DNA from: Paenibacillus sp. V4I7
Lineage (GTDB): Bacteria > Bacillota > Bacilli > Paenibacillales > NBRC-103111
NCBI RefSeq assembly: GCF_030817275.1
Contig: NZ_JAUSZD010000002.1
Span: forward strand, 3,720,001-3,784,000
Direction: 5' to 3'
DNA length: 64,000 bases
Part shown: piece after piece, positions 1 through 8,133 of the stretch
Position numbering within the stretch: position 1 is the first letter of the stretch
How the letters are laid out: every line of letters starts with the position of its first letter
Notes under the pieces: generated by a model
The model's database searches: none
What the model was told of the DNA's origin: nothing
What the model saw: the letters and a program-made list of their open reading frames with translations, nothing else
Position numbers and translations under genes: made by a program

Positions 1-31
1 TACTCCATCTCCCCATCACCTTGTCTTTCAT
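1..31 (-). CDS. possible 5' end of a gene running off the left edge
   Basis: On the minus strand an ATG at 29-31 follows an AAAGGGG ribosome binding site with a spacer of about nine bases and opens a reading frame of ten codons (MKDKVMGRWS) before the window ends. The good ribosome binding site is the only support. The fragment is too short to assign to a family. Confidence 0.3.
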   Translation of the reverse strand, partial: MKDKVMGRWS

Positions 32-202
32 GATCACAACCCCTTTCCTACTAAAATGAGACCGTGTACCTATTCCCTATCTGTCTGTAAGTTATATTTT
101 ACTTGATTATAACTTTTTTTCCCATGAAAGAATATATAAAATTATTAATAAATATTTGTGAAATCATGAAAAAATGCTTATTTTCTAAAAATTCAAAAAA
201 TA

Positions 203-225
203 AAAAAAGCTTCTTACGAAGCTTT
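203..225 (-). terminator. intrinsic terminator of ylbG
   Basis: Minus-strand hairpin AAGCTTC-GTAA-GAAGCTT followed by a T-rich tract, 18 bases beyond the ylbG stop codon. Confidence 0.8.
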
Positions 226-242
226 CGTTTTGCACTGCAGCC

Positions 243-506
243 TCAAAGGGTGTAAAATCTAGTTTTGTCCGGCACATCACTACTGTATTCGGTTTTAATT
301 TCGTTACGGTACGACTTCTCTACCTTTTTGACGTACGGGAGCTTCAAAAGGTTCCGTGTTGTCTCATCTACTTTGCTTGCATGTATATAAAGAACGGCAT
401 AATTCATTTTCTTGGATATGTAATGAAGGGAACCGAACCGTTCCAAGTTTCTCGCGGCTTTGATATCGTTTACCCAAATGATTAATCCGCTACGCTCGAT
501 CATCAT
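243..506 (-). CDS. ylbG: YlbG-like protein (DUF2129)
   Basis: An 87-residue cytoplasmic protein that matches Bacillus YlbG in length and sequence. The block HYISKKMNYAVLYI near residue 28 and LPYVKKVEKSYR near residue 57 correspond to the YlbG core. The biochemical role of the family is unknown. The start is supported by AGAGG eight bases before the first of two ATG codons. In B. subtilis ylbF and ylbG are adjacent; here a divergently oriented asparaginase gene lies between them. A terminator follows directly. Confidence 0.85.
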   Translation of the reverse strand: MMIERSGLIIWVNDIKAARNLERFGSLHYISKKMNYAVLYIHASKVDETTRNLLKLPYVKKVEKSYRNEIKTEYSSDVPDKTRFYTL

Positions 507-553
507 GATTGCAACCTCTTTTCAATAATCCTAGTATGGAGTGATACCACTAC

Positions 554-1558
554 ATGAAGCCTTCTGACACCATCGTCCGTATATGCCGTGGAAGCCTAAC
601 AGAAAGTATTCACCGCGTCCACCTCGCGGTTGTTAACGCCCAAGGGACGCTGCTGCATCAAGCAGGCGACCCGCAGCTGCTCACCTTCGCCCGTTCGACG
701 GCGAAGCTCATTCAAGCATTGCCGGTGATAGAATCCGGCGCGGCAGATCATTTCGGCCTCACTGATGCCGAAATCGCCCTATGCTGCGCTTCCCACAACG
801 GGGAAGCTGAGCACGTGAGCACGGCCCAGGGTATCCTGGGCAAGCTCGGTTACCACCATGAGCACCTGCAGTGCGGTGCACATGATCCTTACCACGCGCC
901 TACCGCACAGGCGATGCGCGAGCGAGGAGAATCCCCGAGCACCTTGCACAACAATTGCTCGGGCAAACATTCGGGCATGCTAGCGCTTAGCGCACACCTT
1001 GGTGCATTGCCGGATACCTATATGAGCATCCAGCATCCTGTCCAGCGACTTATGCTCGATGCGGTATGCGCCATGACCGGCGTGCCTAAGCCGCAGATGC
1101 AGCTCGGGATTGACGGTTGCGGAGTGCCCGTATTCGGCATGACAATTGACCGACTGGCACTTGCCTTCGCCAGATTAGGCCGTCCTGACGAATTACCGCA
1201 AGCACGTGCAAACGCTTGCCAAAGAATTGTCAACGCGGTGCGAAAATATCCTCAATTCCTCGCAGGAAGCGACCGCTTCGATACGCGATTAATCGAGGTA
1301 ACCAAAGGCCGTATCATCGGCAAGATGGGAGCCGAAGGCATCTTCGCCATCACGATTCCTGAGCAGGGACTAGGCTTCGTCTTAAAGATCGAAGACGGTA
1401 ATGTCCGGGCCTTGTACCCCGCTGTCGTCGAAGCTTTGAAGCAGCTAAGCTTGCTTTCGGAATCCGAAGTAGGCGAACTTGCCTCCTATCATACCCCAAC
1501 CATTCATAACTGGCAGGGAACCGAGGTCGGAATCATCCGCCCCGATTTCCAACTTTAG
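554..1558 (+). CDS. L-asparaginase, Rhizobium type II family
   Basis: A 334-residue protein of the asparaginase II family (PF06089 type), predicted to hydrolyse L-asparagine to aspartate and ammonia in the cytoplasm; no signal peptide is visible. Family hallmarks are FARSTAKLIQALP near residue 45, CCASHNGE near residue 76, HNNCSGKHSGML near residue 132 and GIDGCGVPVFGM near residue 184. A GGAG sequence lies about twelve bases before the ATG. The gene is transcribed away from ylbG across a 47-base gap and ends four bases from the ylbF stop codon, with no clear terminator between them. Substrate preference is inferred from the family only. Confidence 0.88.
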   Translation: MKPSDTIVRICRGSLTESIHRVHLAVVNAQGTLLHQAGDPQLLTFARSTAKLIQALPVIESGAADHFGLTDAEIALCCASHNGEAEHVSTAQGILGKLGYHHEHLQCGAHDPYHAPTAQAMRERGESPSTLHNNCSGKHSGMLALSAHLGALPDTYMSIQHPVQRLMLDAVCAMTGVPKPQMQLGIDGCGVPVFGMTIDRLALAFARLGRPDELPQARANACQRIVNAVRKYPQFLAGSDRFDTRLIEVTKGRIIGKMGAEGIFAITIPEQGLGFVLKIEDGNVRALYPAVVEALKQLSLLSESEVGELASYHTPTIHNWQGTEVGIIRPDFQL

Positions 1559-1561
1559 TAT

Positions 1562-2026
1562 TTACCCGCAATTCCCGCTGCAGCTTCCACCTGAACTGCA
1601 GCCTTTGCCAGTTGGAAGTGGATTATTGCTTGGGACTTTAATCGTATCGGAGACCGCATGCGCGATCGTTGTGGAAACTGTAAACAGCAAATCATCCAAA
1701 CGGTCTTCAGCTTCTTTAAACCTACGTACCGCTTCAACAGCATGCAGCTTCTCCTGAATCTCATTCACCGCGGCTAAGGCTTCGTGATAGCTTGGGTGGT
1801 AATGCCCGAAACGTTCACATTCCTCGAAAGCATCTTTCTTTCTGGCGAAAACCGCTTTAAGATCCCGAACTTCCGCGCTGTTCTCCACAGCGATCTTCCA
1901 ATATAAATAATCTGCCACTTCAGCAGAGGAATTAATCATATCACCCATGTCATAAGCCTGCATAAGAACGGCCGACATATCTATTGTTTCTGGTTCCATT
2001 GTCTGTAACATAACTACGATCAACAT
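1562..2026 (-). CDS. ylbF: YlbF family regulator with cysteine-rich tail
   Basis: A helical YlbF/YmcA (DUF964) protein of about 154 residues. In B. subtilis YlbF, YmcA and YaaT form a complex that binds Fe-S clusters and affects RNase Y activity, sporulation and competence. The C-terminus GKGCSSGGSCSGNCG carries three cysteines suited to cluster binding. The start is uncertain: an AGAGG sequence lies four bases before the ATG at 2024-2026, a TTG at 2021-2023 is at better spacing, and the ATG at 2009-2011 is also possible. Only the first few residues are affected. Confidence 0.82.
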   Translation of the reverse strand: MLIVVMLQTMEPETIDMSAVLMQAYDMGDMINSSAEVADYLYWKIAVENSAEVRDLKAVFARKKDAFEECERFGHYHPSYHEALAAVNEIQEKLHAVEAVRRFKEAEDRLDDLLFTVSTTIAHAVSDTIKVPSNNPLPTGKGCSSGGSCSGNCG

Positions 2027-2138
2027 CCTTCCTCTCAAAGAATAGATAACATCTCTACTATACCACAGTTCCCCAAGAGTTTCTTCCTTTTCTCTTTGCA
2101 GCGAAATCCTCGTCCATGATTCATTTGATCATTATAAC

Positions 2139-4175
2139 CTAAGTATAAACACCTTCATCGTTGATACCAGGTAAAATAAGCTTCATTTCCTCCCAATCCT
2201 CGCTCGCCAAAGAAATCTCCTGATATTCCTCCAGTCCTTCCAGTATCCAGCCCGATCGTTCTTCGCGAAGAATTCGGGGAATAATGAAGCGATTTCGTCC
2301 TTCTTTACGAAGCTGCAGAACGCTTTTCCATTCAATAGCTTTGCGGATCATCTCTTTGCGAGTAGAGCCGTGATACTCACGAAATTCCTTAATCCAGCTT
2401 ACAGGAATATCCTGCATATCCGGATACAATTCGTCCCGCTCCGGCAAATGGGTATCCATTTCATAGAGCTGGATGGTATCCCGTGAATAACAAAGGCCAC
2501 CGGTCTGATTTTCGGGCGAAATCAAGGGATTGGAAATCGTTGTATTCTCTTCTTTGCGGCTGCTTCGTGGATTGAAACCCATATTCTCTAAACACTTCGT
2601 AAGCACTGTAAGATGTTCTCGCAAAATAATAAAGTCTGAGCCGCCAACACGATTCCCAAGAAGTGGTAGGCAATTCTCGTTTCTAAGCAAGGCCTCAGCA
2701 ATATCCTCGGAACGGCAGCGAAGCAGCGTAACTTCTTCGATATACACCTTACCGGCCTGCTCTCCCCATTGCTGTAAAGTAATCGTAATATGTGCGGGTA
2801 CTTCGTAAAGAGCATTCTCATGCAGCATCCGAATCATCTCTTCACTGCTCATCCCCTTTTCCCAAGCACGGTAGAAGCTTTCTTTGGTTATGCGATAGGT
2901 ACGAACAAGATCTGTCGTCTGGAGGTCAGCGAAAACCGCGATATCCCATTCTGTGCGAAGAGATATGTCAGGGGGAAGCAGCATTTCAAAATCCGGCTGC
3001 ACATAAAGCGAGGGATGCACCTCAACATTCGTTTCTGACGATCTAAGGTTGTTATCCTTATCGTGTGCGATCTCTTCTCTCGGTGTGATTAACCATCGAA
3101 ACCATAGATGATCTTCTTTGTCGGTACCCAACTCTATGAAACGGAAAACAGACAAAGGAGCCATCCAAGTGGTCATGATAGCCTTACGAAGTGATGATTC
3201 TTCCGTCACCTGCCCACCGAGGGAACAGCAAGAACCGATTTTTTTTATAATAACGTCCACATCATACCAATGTCCGAACTCTCCTCTCTCCATCAATGAT
3301 ATGCCATGTTCAAGCCAGACAGGTGCTGGAACCAACAACTGACGCCAAGTCTGATATAATTGCCCCTGCTGCCTATCGTAGGAGTCCTGAAGCCATCTTA
3401 GACAGGCTTGTTGATTGAAGAGGTATCGGTCACCTTGGCTATGAATAGTGAGGAAACCCATACGAATAGCCATTTCAATTATTAGTGCGGCAGGTTCGTT
3501 ATAAACGTCTCTAAATGCGTAAGTAAGCCCAGCAGAGCGTAAAATATCATTGGGCAAAGCAAGATGTTCCGTTAGCTTTTGCAGCTGCTTTTTATGTAAA
3601 GTCCCTTTGTTCGTGAGTGGTAGAGATGATTGTTGGTTACAAACCACCAGAAAATGAAATAGCTGCTGTGCCAAGCCTCTAGGGTGTATCGGTGCTGCTG
3701 GATCTGATGTGTTTAATTGCCCTGAGCTCCCAGCCTCCCACAGCTCAAGAGCCATATCCTCTTTACCTGTTTGAAGCTGATCGGACGGAAACAATAACAT
3801 CTGCCACGCTGCAAAAGCATCCTCAGGCAGGATAAAAAGCTGCTCCCCCCAAGATTTGCGAAAAGCCGCAATAACGCCTGCTCTTCTAAGTCCGACAAGG
3901 CCTAGAGCGACTTGCGCACCCGCCATACGAAGAGCTGCTTGCTTTTCCAACGCGTCTCTTGTAAACGGTTCACAGCCGAAAGCGGATAAGATGAAACGCA
4001 GAGTATGCTTTTCATCCAATGACAAATGCCGGTTCAACTCAGCAAGGTACTTCAGATCCGTCATTAATTCAGGTAATGCCACTCCTTGTTCTAGGAAAGA
4101 AGCGCACCATTTTTGTTCAATTATGAGCTCCCTCAGTTCTCGGGGCATTTTCCTATCCATATGTTCAAATCTCAT
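2139..4175 (-). CDS. helicase-associated protein with XPB N-terminal-like domain
   Basis: A 678-residue protein without Walker motifs. Residues about 388-535 (from PSLYVQPDFEMLL through TYRITKESFYRAWEKGM) align by eye with residues about 8-175 of the neighbouring XPB helicase (PLIVQSDLSILVE, TYRITPLSLWNASAAGM). This is the Helicase_C_3 (XPB/Ssl2 N-terminal-like) domain. The first 380 residues look like a series of winged-helix segments. The gene starts 16 bases after the helicase stop, with AAGGAG upstream of its ATG, so the two are probably co-transcribed and the proteins may act together. No catalytic function can be assigned; a role as helicase partner or DNA-binding adaptor is inference. 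Confidence 0.8.
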   Translation of the reverse strand: MRFEHMDRKMPRELRELIIEQKWCASFLEQGVALPELMTDLKYLAELNRHLSLDEKHTLRFILSAFGCEPFTRDALEKQAALRMAGAQVALGLVGLRRAGVIAAFRKSWGEQLFILPEDAFAAWQMLLFPSDQLQTGKEDMALELWEAGSSGQLNTSDPAAPIHPRGLAQQLFHFLVVCNQQSSLPLTNKGTLHKKQLQKLTEHLALPNDILRSAGLTYAFRDVYNEPAALIIEMAIRMGFLTIHSQGDRYLFNQQACLRWLQDSYDRQQGQLYQTWRQLLVPAPVWLEHGISLMERGEFGHWYDVDVIIKKIGSCCSLGGQVTEESSLRKAIMTTWMAPLSVFRFIELGTDKEDHLWFRWLITPREEIAHDKDNNLRSSETNVEVHPSLYVQPDFEMLLPPDISLRTEWDIAVFADLQTTDLVRTYRITKESFYRAWEKGMSSEEMIRMLHENALYEVPAHITITLQQWGEQAGKVYIEEVTLLRCRSEDIAEALLRNENCLPLLGNRVGGSDFIILREHLTVLTKCLENMGFNPRSSRKEENTTISNPLISPENQTGGLCYSRDTIQLYEMDTHLPERDELYPDMQDIPVSWIKEFREYHGSTRKEMIRKAIEWKSVLQLRKEGRNRFIIPRILREERSGWILEGLEEYQEISLASEDWEEMKLILPGINDEGVYT

Positions 4176-4191
4176 CCTATGCTCCTTCTCG

Positions 4192-5874
4192 TCATTTCGC
4201 CTCTTGATTCCAACTCGTTATGCTATATTGATAGCCCTGTTCAACTAGAAAAAGCTGCCTTTTCATTGCAAAATCCTGCTCCTTCGTATCCTCGCTAATC
4301 AGAGAATAGAAGACAGCTGCGTTCGTACCGCTGCTCTTTGGGCGAAGAATTCGCCCAAGCCGCTGCGCCTCTTCTTGCCGCGAACCATAGCTGCCCGACA
4401 CCTGAATGGCTACAACGGCATCGGGCAGGTCCACAGCAAAATTGGCAACCTTGGATACAATAAGGAGGGGCACCTGACCCTTCTTGAATTGTTCGTATAG
4501 GTCTTCTCGGCGTTCATGCGCCACTCCACCGCTGATCATGGGCGCGCCGGTATGGGCAGCGATAAGCTCCAACTGACTAATATATTGACCGATAATTAAC
4601 GTCTGTTCATTCGCATGAAGCCGCAGCAAGTGGTCTATAACATCTAGCTTAGCGGCATTTTCTCCAGCAATTCTGAACTGCTGCCTAGCACCCGAGGCTC
4701 CATAACGATCCCGATCGAAAGCTGATAGAGGCACTCGTACTTCCTTGCAGGCGACCTTGGCTATCCAGCCCATAGACTCAAGTTCTTTCCAAGCCATATC
4801 ATATTTCTTCGGTCCCACAAGGGAGAAAACGTCTTCTTCTCGACCGTCTTCCCTAATTAAAGTTGCCGTTAATCCGAGCCTGCGAGTCGCTTGTATCTCT
4901 GCTGTAGCTCGAAAAACGGGGGCTGGCAAAAGATGAACCTCATCATAAATAATCAACCCCCAGTCTCTCTGACTAAACAGCCGCATGTGTGAGAATTCGT
5001 CTTCTTTCTTCCCTCGGTGCGTCAAAATCTGATAAGTCGCAATCGTGATAGGCCTTACTTCCTTCGTAGTGCCGTTATATTCCCCTACCTGATCTTCCGC
5101 TAAACCCGTTTTGCTCAATATCTCACGCTTCCACTGCTTCACTGAAGTAACATTGGTTGTCAGAATCAATGTAGCACAGTTGCACCTGGCCATCGCGGCA
5201 ATGCCGACCACAGTCTTCCCTGCTCCACATGGAAGCACCAATACACCGCTGCCGCCTTCTCCGACACGGTTAAAAGCATCTACAGCATGCTTTTGGTAAT
5301 CCCGCAATTGGAAAGGCGCTTCCATCGTATCTTCATTCCGAAGCTGAATCGGAAGAAATTCACCGATGCGATACGCGGCCAAATCTTCTACAGGATACCC
5401 CAGCTTGACAAGTTCTTGCTTCAAAATACCACGTGAAATTGGAGAAATAGCAATAGCGCGCTCTCCGCGGGTATCCTCTAAATACATCTTCAACGAATCG
5501 TACGCGCAAATTTCTTTAAACACGACAGTATCATCGCTAACTAAATAGAGCTCATTTCCGACATTCTCCATACGCAGTATGCCATACCGCTGTACATATT
5601 TCCGGATATTGCTCAGCACCGTGGGAGGGACACCAAATTTGGCATTTCGCTGTAAAAAGTTCGACATTTCTTCTATGGGCATCCCTGCAGCTGATGCATT
5701 CCATAGCGATAATGGCGTAATCCGATACGTATGGAGATGCTCTGGACTTTTAATCAGATCTGCGAAACGGGATATTGTCCCTCTTACAGTTTCAAATTCC
5801 GGGTGATTCGTTTCCACTAATATCGATAAATCGCTCTGAACAATCAGAGGACGGGTAGGATCCATGGCAATCAT
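4192..5874 (-). CDS. XPB/Ssl2-type superfamily 2 DNA helicase
   Basis: A 560-residue 3'-5' DNA helicase of the bacterial XPB family. Residues 8-175 form the XPB N-terminal domain. The ATPase core shows motif I LPCGAGKT (near 218), motif II DEVH (near 315), motif III LTATLIRED (near 334) and motif VI QEEAQRLGRILRPK (near 503). The RED motif typical of XPB is present in LIRED. Length matches bacterial XPB proteins. The start has AGGAGG nine bases upstream. It is the first gene of a probable operon with the partner at 2139-4175. Bacterial XPB proteins are proposed repair or transcription-linked helicases; the specific role here is not known. Confidence 0.92.
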   Translation of the reverse strand: MIAMDPTRPLIVQSDLSILVETNHPEFETVRGTISRFADLIKSPEHLHTYRITPLSLWNASAAGMPIEEMSNFLQRNAKFGVPPTVLSNIRKYVQRYGILRMENVGNELYLVSDDTVVFKEICAYDSLKMYLEDTRGERAIAISPISRGILKQELVKLGYPVEDLAAYRIGEFLPIQLRNEDTMEAPFQLRDYQKHAVDAFNRVGEGGSGVLVLPCGAGKTVVGIAAMARCNCATLILTTNVTSVKQWKREILSKTGLAEDQVGEYNGTTKEVRPITIATYQILTHRGKKEDEFSHMRLFSQRDWGLIIYDEVHLLPAPVFRATAEIQATRRLGLTATLIREDGREEDVFSLVGPKKYDMAWKELESMGWIAKVACKEVRVPLSAFDRDRYGASGARQQFRIAGENAAKLDVIDHLLRLHANEQTLIIGQYISQLELIAAHTGAPMISGGVAHERREDLYEQFKKGQVPLLIVSKVANFAVDLPDAVVAIQVSGSYGSRQEEAQRLGRILRPKSSGTNAAVFYSLISEDTKEQDFAMKRQLFLVEQGYQYSITSWNQEAK

Positions 5875-5961
5875 GTGCTGCCTCCTTTTTTCCTAGTATG
5901 AAAGGAAAGCACTTGATTTAAACATCCCCACCATGCTAACGTCTAAAACATACTTAAGGAA

Positions 5962-6074
5962 ATGCTTACGAGGCAAGTTTTCCTAAAGGAAAACTCAGCA
6001 TATGCTTACGAAGAAAGTTTTCTTACGAAAACTCAGTCAATGCTTACGATGCAAGTTTTCCTAAAGGAAAACTC
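5962..6074 (+). repeat. three tandem ATGCTTACGA hairpin units in the nuc leader
   Basis: Three related units lie head to tail at 5962-5998, 6002-6036 and 6040-6074. Each begins ATGCTTACGA and contains an inverted repeat: AGTTTTCC-TAAA-GGAAAACT in units 1 and 3, AGTTTTC-TTAC-GAAAACT in unit 2. The last unit runs directly into TCTTAGGAGGT, which provides the ribosome binding site of the nuclease gene. A related pair stands before ptsG at 37163-37249 on the minus strand. Confidence 0.92.
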
Positions 6075-6088
6075 TTAGGAGGTCCTTC

Positions 6089-6601
6089 ATGCGCAAATGG
6101 AAAATCTCTCTTGCTCTGCTGCTTAGTCTAGTTATCTTGATGACCGCTTGCGGGAGTAAACAGGCAGTTGTAGCTGGCAGAGAGCGTGTAAAAGTGGAAC
6201 GTATTGTGGACGGTGACACGTTTGAGGTCACGATGAAGGGGAAGAAAGAGAAAGTTCGATTAATTGGTGTTGACACACCGGAGACGAAGAAACCTAATAC
6301 GCCGGTTATGTTTTATGGGAAAGAAGCAAGTGCTTATTCGAAGAAGCGATTGGAGAAGGAAACCGTCGAGCTTGAATTTGATGTAGATAAGAAGGATCCA
6401 TATGATCGCTTGCTCGTTTACGTATGGATCGGTGAAGAATTGTTTAACCGCACCCTTGTTCAAGAGGGGTATGCGCGGATCGCTACATATCCTCCGAACA
6501 TCAAGTACGTGGATGCCTTTAAGACAGATCAAGAAACAGCCCGTAATAAAAAGAAAGGCTTATGGAAGGATTACGATAAAGCATTTGATACCAAAAAATA
6601 A
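6089..6601 (+). CDS. thermonuclease-family lipoprotein
   Basis: A 170-residue staphylococcal nuclease-like protein predicted to cleave nucleic acids outside the membrane. The N-terminus is a lipoprotein signal (hydrophobic core, lipobox LMTAC with Cys21). The SNase fold is shown by ERIVDGDTFEV, VRLIGVDTPE and DPYDRLLVYVWIG, which supply the Ca2+-binding aspartates and catalytic Arg and Glu. The AGGAGG at 6077-6082 is six bases from the ATG and is part of the upstream repeat leader. Its 3' end overlaps the opposite-strand gene at 6571-6762 by 31 bases. Lipidation and secretion are inferred from the signal sequence. Confidence 0.9.
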   Translation: MRKWKISLALLLSLVILMTACGSKQAVVAGRERVKVERIVDGDTFEVTMKGKKEKVRLIGVDTPETKKPNTPVMFYGKEASAYSKKRLEKETVELEFDVDKKDPYDRLLVYVWIGEELFNRTLVQEGYARIATYPPNIKYVDAFKTDQETARNKKKGLWKDYDKAFDTKK

Positions 6602-6762
6602 CCGACAACTACCAAGGCAAGTGCCGATAGCAGGCCAGTAATCGGGAGGAAACGAAAACCCCTTCTCTCCTTATTTTCGTACCAATGGGCCCTTCTTGAG
6701 CGCTTTTCTACATCTCTTATATGCTGCTCAAATCTTTTCTCTATTTCGTATAGATTCCACAT
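6571..6762 (-). CDS. small membrane protein, unknown
   Basis: A 63-residue protein with a charged N-terminal half (EIEKRFEQHIRDVEKRSRRAHWYENKE in part) and one C-terminal membrane segment, ITGLLSALALVVVGYFLV. A GGGGGAG ribosome binding site lies six to seven bases before the ATG, which argues that it is real. No family recognised. The topology suggests a C-terminally anchored cytoplasmic helix. It converges on and overlaps the nuclease gene. Confidence 0.6.
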   Translation of the reverse strand: MWNLYEIEKRFEQHIRDVEKRSRRAHWYENKERRGFRFLPITGLLSALALVVVGYFLVSNALS

Positions 6763-6882
6763 GGTAACTCCCCCTATCCTTTGGTTGAGAACGATTTTAC
6801 CATGGCAGGAACTACCAGAGTTATCTATAATAAATGATAGTAACCATCGGAAATAGTGATGATTGGAGGGCGAAACGCAAAA

Positions 6883-6916
6883 CGGGCAGCTAGCGATATT
6901 ACCGCTAGACTACCCG
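6883..6916 (-). terminator. terminator of the Gfo/Idh operon
   Basis: Inverted repeat CGGGCAGCTAGCG / CGCTAGACTACCCG with a seven-base loop. On the minus strand it is followed by TTTTGCGTTT. It lies about 90 bases beyond the stop codon at 7004. Confidence 0.65.
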
Positions 6917-7003
6917 AATTATAAGCTAAACGTACAACTGTCTTATCATGCCAAAAGGCAATTATCGATGCCCATGAAGGCTTTTGTACAGTTATGTGTC
7001 GGC

Positions 7004-8077
7004 CTACTCCACACGGATTGCATTCGCCTGAGCAAGCAAGCACAGCTCTGCTGCTTTGAACGTATGCGCCTGTGTCATAGCATGCTCTGTACGATTCAAA
7101 CAGTCCAAGATCAACTGGCCGAAGAAAGGAAAGCCTACTTGTCCATGGAGGCTGTAGTGCTTTTCTCCTTGCTGGTTGACCAGGTATAACTGATCTCCCT
7201 GCGGATCGCGAGCGATGTCAATATATTTACGCAGTTCAATATATCCTTCTGTTCCTAGAATAACCGTCCGTCCATCTCCCCAAGTACCCAGACCACTCGG
7301 AGTAAGCCAATCCACACGGAAATAGTTTGTCGCCCCGTTGTCCCCGATCAGTGTAGCGTCACCGAAATCCTCCAGCTCCGGATAATCCTTCGCATGGTAA
7401 TTCGCCACTTTGCTGCTAACAACGGTCGCATCCTTGCACCCTGCATAATGCAGAAACTGTTCGATTTGATGACTGCCGATATCACAGAGAATCCCGCCAT
7501 AATTTTCTTTCTTAAAAAACCAATCCGGGCGATTCGATGCACCCAGTCGATGAGGTCCTAAACCAATAACCTGCACGACACGGCCAATTGCACCTTCTTC
7601 AATGAGTTGTCCCGCAAACACGGCGCTTTCCACATGGAGACGCTCACTGTAATATACAGAGAATTTGCGACCCGTCGCTTCAACAGCTGCCTTGGCTGCA
7701 GCCAGTTGATCTAACGATGTGAAAGGAGCTTTATCTGTAAAATAATCTTTGCCATTCTCCATCGCTCGGACACCTAACGCTCCGCGTTCAGAAGGTACAG
7801 CAGCTGAAGCGATTAGTTTGACTTCCGCATCGTCAAATATTTCTTGCTCAGATGCAGCCACTTTCACATGGGGATACTTCTCAACAAAAGCCTTTACCTT
7901 AGCGGCGTCCTGGTCATAAACCCATTTGAGCTCTGCTCCTGCTTCCTGCAAACCATTACACATACCATAGATATGCCCGTGATCCAGGGCAATAGCTGCG
8001 AAAACGAACTCCCCTTTTTGTACCACAATGTTCGGCTTCCCTTTTGGTGCGTAATTCATGCCATCGCTTTTTTGCAT
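7004..8077 (-). CDS. Gfo/Idh/MocA family oxidoreductase
   Basis: A protein of about 357 residues with an N-terminal Rossmann-like NAD(P) domain and a C-terminal substrate domain. Motifs include the sequence FTDKAPFTS, equivalent to the family EKP lysine motif, and GGILCDIGSHQIEQFLHYAG with the candidate catalytic histidine. The ATG at 8075-8077 was chosen because GGAGG stands eight bases upstream; a longer frame reading to 8104 has no such site. It is the second gene of an operon with the related dehydrogenase at 8134-9282. Such pairs usually oxidise or isomerise sugars or inositols; the substrate is unknown. Confidence 0.85.
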   Translation of the reverse strand: MQKSDGMNYAPKGKPNIVVQKGEFVFAAIALDHGHIYGMCNGLQEAGAELKWVYDQDAAKVKAFVEKYPHVKVAASEQEIFDDAEVKLIASAAVPSERGALGVRAMENGKDYFTDKAPFTSLDQLAAAKAAVEATGRKFSVYYSERLHVESAVFAGQLIEEGAIGRVVQVIGLGPHRLGASNRPDWFFKKENYGGILCDIGSHQIEQFLHYAGCKDATVVSSKVANYHAKDYPELEDFGDATLIGDNGATNYFRVDWLTPSGLGTWGDGRTVILGTEGYIELRKYIDIARDPQGDQLYLVNQQGEKHYSLHGQVGFPFFGQLILDCLNRTEHAMTQAHTFKAAELCLLAQANAIRVE

Positions 8078-8133
8078 GTCCGATTCCTCCACTATCTTAC
8101 CCATGTACGCATTTGCGCGGGGTGTTCATGTTT

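Noticed and set aside
5940-6082. CRISPR array
   Set aside because: The repeats are palindromic units placed almost without spacers, only three copies, and end in a ribosome binding site; there are no cas genes.
6863-7189. Plus-strand frame of 108 codons downstream of the Gfo/Idh gene
   Set aside because: It covers the terminator and the 3' end of the dehydrogenase gene and shows no protein family features.
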